A DNA stretch of 20,717 nucleotides from NCBI GenBank assembly GCA_031281765.1, contig JAITEX010000018.1, positions 1-20,717 of the forward strand. Reading direction: 5' to 3'. Position numbers and translations under genes: made by a program. Positions 15,701 through 20,717 of this stretch are shown one piece after another. Every line of letters begins with the position of its first letter. Position 1 is the stretch's first letter. Source of the stretch: Eubacteriales Family XIII. Incertae Sedis bacterium. GTDB taxonomy: Bacteria; Bacillota; Clostridia; Peptostreptococcales; Anaerovoracaceae. The notes beneath the pieces are model-generated. The model saw only the letters and a list, made by a program, of their open reading frames with translations, searched no databases and was not told where the DNA came from.

Positions 15701-16031
15701 GCGTATAGCCGTGCGAGACGATTTTCATGAGGTTCTTATAGCCGGTCTCATTCTCGGCAAGCAGGACCAAATGCCCCTGGTGCTTGTCCTTTTCGGGATC
15801 CCGGTCCTCCATGCCGCGCGTCGCCGTGTAGACCTCGCAGCCGAGTATCGGCCGGATGCCGGCCGCCTTTGCCGCGCGGTAAAAGTCCACGGCCCCGAAC
15901 ATATTCCCATGGTCCGTGATAGCGAGGCTATCCATGCCGTTTTCCTTCGCGGCGTTCACGAGGTCGCCGATACGCGCGGCCCCGTCAAGCAAGCTGTATT
16001 CCGAATGTACGTGCAGATGTATAAATGCCAT
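12771..16031 (-). CDS. dnaE: DNA polymerase III alpha subunit, DnaE type
   Basis: Replicative C-family DNA polymerase. The 1,086-residue protein starts with a PHP domain whose metal-binding motifs look intact (HLHVHSEYSLLDG at 5-17, ITDHGNM at 38-44, GCEVYT at 64-69), so PHP-linked exonuclease activity is possible. Polymerase catalytic aspartates appear in PDFDIDF (Asp396, Asp398) and KMDFLGL (Asp547). Fingers and beta-binding regions follow, then a helix-hairpin-helix near MTVENLIKSGSFD and a C-terminal OB fold (AFAAIEDHYGEAEVVVF). It has no embedded DEDD exonuclease domain, so it is not PolC. The ATG at 16031 is the only one fitting the family start; AGGAAG is 14-15 bases upstream, rather distant. 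It is 18 bp after one AI-2E-family gene and 22 bp before another. Confidence 0.97.
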   Translation of the reverse strand: MAFIHLHVHSEYSLLDGAARIGDLVNAAKENGMDSLAITDHGNMFGAVDFYRAAKAAGIRPILGCEVYTATRGMEDRDPEKDKHQGHLVLLAENETGYKNLMKIVSHGYTRGFYYKPRVDKELLRKHSEGLIALSACLAGDVQRKLLVDDYAGAKQEALALREIFGEGNFFLELQNHHMPEQDKIQPGLDRLHEETGIPFVATNDIHYVKREHADSHDALLCIQTGKKLADEDRMRFPNDEFYFRTEKEMRELFPDHPEAIDNTQLVADRCDTEIEFGGRHLPDFTAPDGMTNAEYLRELTRKGLEKRYGVVTEAHAARAKEELDIIENMGFVTYFLIVWDFIRFAKENGIAVGPGRGSGAGSIVAYAVEITDIDPIEYGLIFERFLNPERVSMPDFDIDFCYERRGEVIDYVIEKYGASKVAQIITFGKLKAKAVIRDVGRVMGISYGEVDRVAKMVPNVLDITLAAAFEQSEDLRNMRGDERFEKLFRVAFDLEGLPRNAGTHAAGVVIAQKDIEEYVPLYLSDKGISTQFTMTTIEQLGLLKMDFLGLRTLTVIRDAARQVEENHGVKIDFSSMKLDDPKVYELISSGNTDGVFQLESQGMKDFMKRLKPTVFEDIIAGVALYRPGPMDYIPDYVKGKKNARKVKYLHPKLEPILKTTYGVMIYQEQVMEIVRELAGYSYGRSDEVRRAMSKKKDDVMQRERKSFVHGLTDKDGVQIVPGCMANGIPERTANEIFDRMESFASYAFNKSHAACYAVLSYQTAWLKVYYPTEFMAALMTSFMGGDVSQITRYTRNSIEMGIEVLPPDINESDRDFAVRDGKIRYGLKGVKSVGKKSDMIIAARKAKGLEGFTSLLDFLQSMELDSVTRMTVENLIKSGSFDRFEPNRARHLAVFDTMMERVRGSNKATVAGQISLLDLNPEAMSDTGIHIALPEMPEPTAMTKLGWERETIGIYLSGHPLDDYMDIIEKIQKDEKAFITTDPLHRYEEFPDMDNRSVCMVVMVTRVRTQMTKRGDMMAFAAIEDHYGEAEVVVFGKEYATSSSALRDGEVIILRGKISAREDQQPNIRASRITPIDVAVRHYRG

Positions 16032-16049
16032 ATTGTTATTGTCTACTTC

Positions 16050-17216
16050 CTATGCTTCTTGCGATGATGCCTGCCGGATGGCCCGTTTCCGCTGCAGTCT
16101 GCGGCGCATATCCAGGCGCAGGCTACTGTAGATGACCGACGCGAGCGGCACACCGATAATGATGCCGAAAATCCCGTAGAGACTGCCGCCGACCAGCACG
16201 GCGAGCAGCACCCACATGCCCGGCAGCCCGATAGACTTGCCGACGACTTTCGGATAGATGATATGATTGTCGAGCTGTTGCAGCACGATGATAAATATGA
16301 TGAAGGCGAGCGCCTGCAACGGGCTCACCATCACGAGCAAAAGCGCGCCGACTATCACGCCGATAAACGCCCCTATCACGGGCAGAAGCGCCGTAAAGCC
16401 GACGAGTACGCCGAGCATCACCGCGTAACCCGGATTAATGACAAGCGAGCCGAGCGTCGTCAGCGTCCCGATAATCACGGCTTCTATGCACTGCCCCGAA
16501 ACGAATTTCTCGAATATACGGCGGGAAAGCCGCGCGGTCCGGAAAACAAAGGCGGCTTTCTTCGCGCTCATATAGGCTTTTATGAACTGCCGCGCCTGCC
16601 GGGACAGCGTTTCCTTGGTCAAAAGCAGGTAGAGGGCGAATACGAATCCGATAACGGCGTTGGTCAGGGCGCTGAATACGCCCGCCGCAACGTGCGCCGC
16701 CCCCGAAGCGAGCGAACTGCCCGCCCCGGAAACAAAGGTCGCCAGGCGGTCAAAGACCGTGCTCCAATTTTCGCTGAATATCTGGCTGAAGTCTCCCTCC
16801 ATTCCAAGCTTGTTCAGAATGGTAAGCGCTTTTTCCTGCGCCGCGTCGAAGAAACCGGGCGCGTACGCTATGAGGGAGGCGATGGTTTCCCGCAGCGTCG
16901 GGATTATCATCGCGAGCACGAAAGCGATGAGGCCGAGGACGAAGATAAGCGTCAACAGCAGGGCGGCGATGCGCTTTGCCCTCACCCAGACCTGTTCGCT
17001 CTTCCCGCTTTTTATTATGCGGGAATCGAGCTTTGAGAGGATCCTGTTCTCGATATATTTCATCAGCACGTTCAGGATGAACGCGAGGCAGAGGCCGACG
17101 ATAAGCGGCATGAACAGGCCGATGATATAGGCAATCAGGCTGAGCGCCACTTCGTAATTCAGCGCCAGCCAGAGGAAAAATGCTGTCAGAATAATTATGA
17201 GAACGATCTTTTTCAT
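16050..17216 (-). CDS. AI-2E family transporter (upstream of dnaE)
   Basis: Second membrane protein of the AI-2E family, 388 residues, clearly diverged from the one after dnaE. Two N-terminal spans (KKIVLIIILTAFFLWLAL, then LIAYIIGLFMPLIVGLCLAF) are followed by an ALLLTLIFVLGLIAFVLAMIIP span and a soluble middle part (about 110-185). The C-terminal core has the family patterns ALLPVIGAFIGV, QQLDNHIIYPKVVGKSIGLP and GIFGIIIGVPLASVIY, then a basic tail. Substrate is unknown. It seems to be first in the unit with dnaE. There is no Shine-Dalgarno: the start codon abuts a 19-bp palindrome carrying a -10-like box, so transcription may start only about 3 nt before the ATG. Confidence 0.9.
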   Translation of the reverse strand: MKKIVLIIILTAFFLWLALNYEVALSLIAYIIGLFMPLIVGLCLAFILNVLMKYIENRILSKLDSRIIKSGKSEQVWVRAKRIAALLLTLIFVLGLIAFVLAMIIPTLRETIASLIAYAPGFFDAAQEKALTILNKLGMEGDFSQIFSENWSTVFDRLATFVSGAGSSLASGAAHVAAGVFSALTNAVIGFVFALYLLLTKETLSRQARQFIKAYMSAKKAAFVFRTARLSRRIFEKFVSGQCIEAVIIGTLTTLGSLVINPGYAVMLGVLVGFTALLPVIGAFIGVIVGALLLVMVSPLQALAFIIFIIVLQQLDNHIIYPKVVGKSIGLPGMWVLLAVLVGGSLYGIFGIIIGVPLASVIYSSLRLDMRRRLQRKRAIRQASSQEA

Positions 17217-17234
17217 GGTAAAATAATTTTACCA
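17216..17234. promoter_or_regulatory. 19-bp perfect palindrome: bidirectional promoter/operator
   Basis: TGGTAAAAT-A-ATTTTACCA is a perfect inverted repeat (9+1+9). Each arm reads TGGTAAAAT 5' to 3' on its own strand, which is an extended -10 box (TG-N-TAAAAT). The plus-strand copy (hexamer 17219-17224) predicts a start near 17231 for ung; the minus-strand copy (17231-17226) predicts one near 17219 for the AI-2E-family gene, about 3 nt before its ATG. No good -35 is present on either side. It could also be a binding site for a dimeric regulator. Confidence 0.55.
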
Positions 17235-17250
17235 CAGAATGGAGATGACT

Positions 17251-17928
17251 ATGCCCAGAATATCGAACGATTGGCTCGGCGCTATCGGAAAAGAATTTGA
17301 AAAACCGTACTACCAACAGCTGCGCGGGTTCCTGAAACACGAATACGCTTCCGGAACGGTGTATCCGGCGGCGGACGACATCTTCAACGCGTTTCATTTC
17401 ACGCCGCTTTCGAAGGTCAAGGCCGTCATCATCGGTCAGGACCCCTACCACAACGCGCACCAGGCCATCGGCGCCTGCTTCGCGGTCCCGCCGGACCAGC
17501 CGGAGATACCGCCGTCCTTAGTCAATATCTATAAGGAACTGCACGACGACCTCGGCTGTTACATACCGAACAACGGCTATCTGAAAAAATGGGCCGACGA
17601 GGGCGTTTTGCTGCTGAATACGGTACTGACCGTACGCGCGCATCAGGCAAACTCTCATCAAAACCACGGTTGGGAGGAGTTTACGGACGCCGTCATCGCG
17701 GCGGTGGACGAGATAGACCGCCCCGTCGTCTTCTTCCTCTGGGGGCGGCCCGCCCAGTCGAAACGCCGTATGCTGTTCAATCCGCGGCACCTCATCCTTG
17801 AAGCGCCGCACCCGAGCCCGCTGTCCGCTTTCCGGGGCTTCTTCGGCTGTCGCCATTTCAGCCAGGCAAACGCCTTTCTCGAGGCCGGCGGTATGGAACC
17901 GATAGACTGGCAAATCGAGAATATCTAA
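17251..17928 (+). CDS. ung: Uracil-DNA glycosylase, family 1
   Basis: Removes uracil from DNA, opening base-excision repair of deaminated cytosine. The 225-residue form carries the family 1 motifs: water-activating GQDPYH (62-67, Asp64), the PPSL motif (87-90), LLLNTVLTV with the uracil-binding Asn123, and the leucine-loop motif HPSPLSA (187-193, His187), then RGFFGCRHF. In-frame ATGs exist at 17239, 17245 and 17251. The last is chosen because GGAG (17241-17244) lies six bases before it, and it places Asp64 and His187 at the same numbers as in the E. coli enzyme. The gene is monocistronic on the plus strand and divergent from the AI-2E-family gene. Confidence 0.95.
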   Translation: MPRISNDWLGAIGKEFEKPYYQQLRGFLKHEYASGTVYPAADDIFNAFHFTPLSKVKAVIIGQDPYHNAHQAIGACFAVPPDQPEIPPSLVNIYKELHDDLGCYIPNNGYLKKWADEGVLLLNTVLTVRAHQANSHQNHGWEEFTDAVIAAVDEIDRPVVFFLWGRPAQSKRRMLFNPRHLILEAPHPSPLSAFRGFFGCRHFSQANAFLEAGGMEPIDWQIENI

Positions 17929-17940
17929 TATGAAAGCACC

Positions 17941-17990
17941 TGCTTCGTCATAGAGAGCAACGCGAACGTGAGCGGAGCGAAGCAATCCAT
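17941..17990. repeat. Candidate dispersed hairpin repeat (GTCAT...GCGAAGCAATCC type)
   Basis: This stretch between ung and the esterase has TGCTTCG (17941-17947) and CGAAGCA (17978-17984) as inverted ends and contains CGTCATAGAGAGCAA, then GAGCGAAGCAATCCA. The pattern resembles the GTCATTGCGAGC...GAAGCAATC(C/T) elements that recur between genes in many unrelated bacterial genomes. It has no coding appearance. Only one copy lies in the window, so repetition is inferred from resemblance alone. Confidence 0.4.
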
Positions 17991-17997
17991 AAAATCA

Positions 17998-18029
17998 AAC
18001 AGCACAAGGGGTTTGCGCCTTGTGCTGTT
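17998..18029 (-). terminator. Terminator hairpin of the esterase gene (possibly also of ung)
   Basis: A perfect 12-bp stem (AACAGCACAAGG with CCTTGTGCTGTT) and an 8-nt loop. On the minus strand it is followed by TGATTTTAT, a short T-rich tract, which suits the esterase gene ending at 18062. On the plus strand the following bases are not T-rich, so termination after ung would be weaker. Confidence 0.65.
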
Positions 18030-18061
18030 GAGGTAAAACTATCTTGTCGGCTATCGACGTC

Positions 18062-19015
18062 TTACAGGTCGAAGAACTTCCGCATAAGCTCGTAGAATTT
18101 CGCCGTCTCGGGCAGCTCGGGCATCTCGAACGCGTAGCAATGCGTGAGCCCGTGCGTGATATACGCCTCGGTGCGAATGCCGAGCTTGTACAGCTTGTCC
18201 GCGCCGATAAGCGCGTCCGAAACAAAGACCTCCGTATCGTCCGCAAAGAATATCGTATCGGGGAAGCCCGTGAAGTCGCCATACTTCGGCGAGACCTCGG
18301 GTTCGTACGCCATCGTGGGATCGTCGAGATAGAACAGCATCGTCTCTTTGAAGTCTATCGAAAACAGCGGGTCGATGCCGTTGTTCAGCGTATAGGACGG
18401 GCTTTCGGCCGCGAAATCGAGGAATCCCGAAATGCAGGCGCAACCCGCCGACGGCAATTCCCTGCCCTGGCTCTTCAGCCGCAGCATAAGGGCCATCTCG
18501 TAGGTCCCGCCGGCCGATTCGCCCGTGATGATTATCTTCTTCGGGTCAAGGCCGAGGTCGTTCACGAGATGGTTCCATCCCCATTCCACATCGTCGACGC
18601 CGGCGGGATACTTATTCGCGGGGGTGTAACGATATTCGCAGGCATAGACGGGCAGACCGAGGTTTTCAGCCTGATGAATCGCATTATACCGGCACCAGTA
18701 TTCGTTGCCGCGCATAAAACCGCCGCCATGGATATAGTAGACGACCCGTCCGTCAGCCTTGGGGTTTATCTCCTTCGGCTCGTAATGATAAAAGTGCAGG
18801 CCGTGGGGGGCGTCGACATCCTCCCTCGTCATGCTGTCCGGCGTATGGTCGTCGAGAAAGTCAAGCTCGGCGCCGGGCGCCATCGGATAGGCTTCCAGTT
18901 CCTTCATCAACTCGGGTATCCTCTTCTGCGCCTCGGGCGAAGGATCCGATGTGAGATGCGTCAACCAGGGCGCCCCTTCATAATCCTTGAACAGTTCCTT
19001 TATAACCTCACTCAT
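18062..19015 (-). CDS. Alpha/beta hydrolase, HSL-type esterase
   Basis: Putative carboxylesterase or lipase of the hormone-sensitive-lipase-like family, 317 residues, cytoplasmic (no signal peptide). The oxyanion-hole motif HGGGF is at 96-100. The nucleophile is Ser167 in GESAGG, with a probable acid in the ADDTEVF segment (around Asp260) and His292 in GLTHCYAF. A YRYTPANKYPAGVDD segment (about 128-142) precedes the nucleophile as in the family (usually YRLAPE..PAA..D). Substrate cannot be predicted. AAGGAGG five bases before the ATG confirms the start. It is a probable single-gene unit between two terminator hairpins. No clear promoter was found in the 80 bp upstream; a TTGACA at 19101-19096 lacks a matching -10. 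Confidence 0.9.
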   Translation of the reverse strand: MSEVIKELFKDYEGAPWLTHLTSDPSPEAQKRIPELMKELEAYPMAPGAELDFLDDHTPDSMTREDVDAPHGLHFYHYEPKEINPKADGRVVYYIHGGGFMRGNEYWCRYNAIHQAENLGLPVYACEYRYTPANKYPAGVDDVEWGWNHLVNDLGLDPKKIIITGESAGGTYEMALMLRLKSQGRELPSAGCACISGFLDFAAESPSYTLNNGIDPLFSIDFKETMLFYLDDPTMAYEPEVSPKYGDFTGFPDTIFFADDTEVFVSDALIGADKLYKLGIRTEAYITHGLTHCYAFEMPELPETAKFYELMRKFFDL

Positions 19016-19103
19016 GTTCTCCTCCTTCTGAGTCTATCGGCTTGAACCTGCCGGCCTCTAGGCTCCACTTACTTCGCCAATAAACACTCACTCATGTCAA
19101 TAA

Positions 19104-19128
19104 GAAAGCGAGGGAGACCCTCGCTTTC
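19104..19128 (-). terminator. Terminator hairpin after brnQ
   Basis: A perfect 11-bp stem (GAAAGCGAGGG with CCCTCGCTTTC) and a 3-nt loop, 20 bp past the brnQ stop. On the minus strand the stem runs into CTTTCTTATTG, a T-rich tail, so it reads as an intrinsic terminator for brnQ. Confidence 0.75.
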
Positions 19129-19148
19129 ATTATACAACCAATAACGGA

Positions 19149-20708
19149 TTATTGCGCCGGGCCGGCAGCGGCAGCGGCCTTCTTGGCCTGCAGGGCCGCC
19201 CAATCGAAGTCTTCGTCGCCCGCGTGTTCGCGCAGGTACGGACGTTCCGCATAGCCCCACTTCTTGACAAACGCGCCGATGATGGCGCCGACGGCAGCCG
19301 GAATAATATAGCCGAGGTCGCCGGTCCAGGCATAGATGACGTTCCACTTTCCGAAGAAGAACGAGGCGTACCAACCGCTGCCATAGACATTCATCGCGTC
19401 GAGAGCCCCATCGCCAATCGTGAATGCGAGGAAATAGGCGAGGCCGCTTGCGAAGCCCCAGATGCCCGCGGCGATAGCCGCGCCTCTGTATACATTATCA
19501 TTCTTGATCTGGTTATTGAACATATTCAGGATGATAAGGCTGATCGTTATCGGCGCCGATACGAGCAGGAACGGGAGCGCCCAATTCAGCAGTACCTGTA
19601 CGCCGGATGGCGCCGTCGAGCAGATAAGGCCAACGATAAAGGCCAAAATCGCAAACGCGAACACGCCCTGCTTGTATTTGATTTTGTCGCCGGACATACT
19701 CCGGTAGAATTCAGCGCCAAGGCTGAGGCACCCGAGAGACGTCGTAAACGTCGCGAGCAGGATGGCGAGGCCGAAGATGATCGTGCCGCCCAAGCCGAGC
19801 GTTTTGCTGAGGATGTAGTTCAGCAGGAAGGTCTGGTCGATGCCGCCGTTCTCTTGGAACATGGTCATGAGGGTCTCGTCATTCGAATAGAACGCGCCGA
19901 GAAGTCCAAGACCGAGATAGATGACGGCGAGGCAGATTGCCGCGACGAAGCCGGACTTGATAATGGACTTCGTCTGCTCGCTGCTCTTGGTAATGCCTTT
20001 GGAGACCAGGTTGACAATAATGATAATCGCGATAAGCGTCCCGGTCGGCCCGTCAAAGGTCTGCAAGCCTTGCGCAACGCCGAAGGCTACGAGGCTCGGC
20101 GAAGAGGTCGCATAGGCTTCATCCCTCACGCCCGTTGAGGACATGGTCGCGAGACCTACGATGACGACGACGACGAGTATGACCAAAAGGACCGGCGTCA
20201 GGAATTTGCCCATAATGTCGACGACCTTGGTCGGCCGTATCGCGCAGAGCGTCGCAAGCCCCATATACACTAAGAGGAAAACGATGGCCGCCGCTTGAAT
20301 ACCCGTTTGCGGTTCGAGCTTGTCGAAACCACCTGCCAGAATGGGACGCAGGAATACTTCATAGGACGTCAGCGCCGCGCGCGGAGTTACCACAAATCCC
20401 ACCGTGATAAAGACGCCGATTGCGGCAAAGATGAGCATGAACTTCCTGCCCGGGCGGTAGTAGGCGCCGATTTCGACCTTCGGGAACTTGGTGGAAGCGG
20501 CGAGGCCCATAATGCCGAAGACAGCGTCAAAGATAAAGAAGAATATGAAGCCGATGATCCACTTGCTTCCTCCGACGAATCCGAGGAAAGGCGGGAAGAT
20601 CAGATTGCCAGCTCCGAAGAACTGCGCAAAAATCATAAAGCCAACAATCACGACAATGGATTTTCGGCCTTGTTGTTTTTGCGAGGTGTTAAGGTTTGTT
20701 TCACCCAT
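19149..20708 (-). CDS. brnQ: Branched-chain amino acid transport system II carrier (BrnQ/LIVCS)
   Basis: Sodium- or proton-coupled uptake of leucine, isoleucine and valine across the cytoplasmic membrane. It has about 12 hydrophobic spans, with the family hallmark FFGAGNLIFPPFLG (about 30-43) in the first, followed by TPRAALTSYEV (about 108-118) and TFTTSLGCLSLGAEF (about 330). At 519 residues it is longer than usual (about 430-450). The extra length includes a C-terminal region with further hydrophobic segments and an acidic then Ala-rich soluble tail (KKAAAAAGPAQ). The ATG at 20708 starts a hydrophilic head of about 15 residues. The only 9 bases visible upstream contain no Shine-Dalgarno, so the ribosome site and promoter cannot be judged. 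The 3' side ends in a terminator, so it is the last or only gene of its unit. Confidence 0.92.
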   Translation of the reverse strand: MGETNLNTSQKQQGRKSIVVIVGFMIFAQFFGAGNLIFPPFLGFVGGSKWIIGFIFFFIFDAVFGIMGLAASTKFPKVEIGAYYRPGRKFMLIFAAIGVFITVGFVVTPRAALTSYEVFLRPILAGGFDKLEPQTGIQAAAIVFLLVYMGLATLCAIRPTKVVDIMGKFLTPVLLVILVVVVIVGLATMSSTGVRDEAYATSSPSLVAFGVAQGLQTFDGPTGTLIAIIIIVNLVSKGITKSSEQTKSIIKSGFVAAICLAVIYLGLGLLGAFYSNDETLMTMFQENGGIDQTFLLNYILSKTLGLGGTIIFGLAILLATFTTSLGCLSLGAEFYRSMSGDKIKYKQGVFAFAILAFIVGLICSTAPSGVQVLLNWALPFLLVSAPITISLIILNMFNNQIKNDNVYRGAAIAAGIWGFASGLAYFLAFTIGDGALDAMNVYGSGWYASFFFGKWNVIYAWTGDLGYIIPAAVGAIIGAFVKKWGYAERPYLREHAGDEDFDWAALQAKKAAAAAGPAQ

Positions 20709-20717
20709 GATAAATGT

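Noticed and set aside
15084..16067. Long plus-strand open frame (327 codons) opposite dnaE
   Set aside because: It mirrors dnaE codons, is rich in Arg and His as expected of GC-rich antisense frames, and shows no domain or ribosome site.
18044..19045. Long plus-strand open frame (333 codons) opposite the esterase gene
   Set aside because: Antisense shadow; the esterase strand has catalytic motifs and a strong ribosome site.
19037..19060. GGTTCAAGCC on the minus strand, resembling a tRNA T-arm
   Set aside because: Flanking bases do not pair as a T stem, and no acceptor or anticodon arm is found.
19069..19095. Eight-codon minus-strand ORF upstream of the esterase, beginning with the same ACATGAGTGAG as the esterase start
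   Set aside because: No ribosome site and no leader-peptide composition; the 11-base match may be chance or a small relic duplication.
19152..20138. Plus-strand open frame (328 codons) opposite brnQ
   Set aside because: Arg/Glu/Asp-rich antisense shadow of the hydrophobic brnQ codons.

Overview
This 20.7 kb window looks like ordinary chromosome from a GC-rich member of the Bacillota, most likely Clostridia-like. That placement is inferred from gene content, not from a marker gene. Supporting content includes a Gram-positive-style lipoprotein, a DacF-type D,D-carboxypeptidase, an archaeal-type cofactor-independent phosphoglycerate mutase, a short ACT-domain SerA, a PhoU-like DUF47 protein and a DnaE of about 1,090 residues. 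The 14 genes pack tightly: the longest stretch without a gene is 257 bp (5569-5825). No rRNA, tRNA, CRISPR array, insertion sequence, phage gene or toxin-antitoxin pair was seen.

Layout. (1) 5568 down to 1, minus strand: apgM, dacF, an orphan solute-binding lipoprotein and uvrC (its 3' end lies outside the window), read as one close-packed unit. (2) 5826-6977, plus strand: serA, divergent from apgM across a 257-bp region with extended -10 promoters in both directions and a possibly structured apgM leader. (3) 11009 down to 6981, minus strand: DUF47/PhoU-like gene, rdgB, YihY-family membrane protein and phosphoglucomutase, again with overlaps or very short gaps. (4) 11071-11664, plus strand: 5-formyltetrahydrofolate cyclo-ligase, divergent from the DUF47 gene across only 61 bp. 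(5) 17216 down to 11621, minus strand: dnaE between two AI-2E-family membrane transporters. (6) 17251-17928, plus strand: ung, divergent from the second transporter. (7) 19015 down to 18062 and 20708 down to 19149, minus strand: an HSL-type esterase and a BrnQ branched-chain amino acid transporter, each with its own terminator hairpin.

Functional themes are central carbon and serine metabolism (apgM and serA both handle 3-phosphoglycerate; phosphoglucomutase), DNA replication and repair and nucleotide-pool cleaning (dnaE, uvrC, ung, rdgB), the cell envelope (dacF, lipoprotein) and membrane transport. I do not see a convincing new multi-gene system. The most interesting signals are regulatory: two divergent gene pairs share very compact palindromic promoters. 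In one, the transcript of the cyclo-ligase gene is predicted to begin essentially at its AUG. In the other, a perfect 19-bp inverted repeat carries an extended -10 box on both strands. Also worth a look are the transporter-dnaE-transporter arrangement and a candidate dispersed hairpin repeat after ung.
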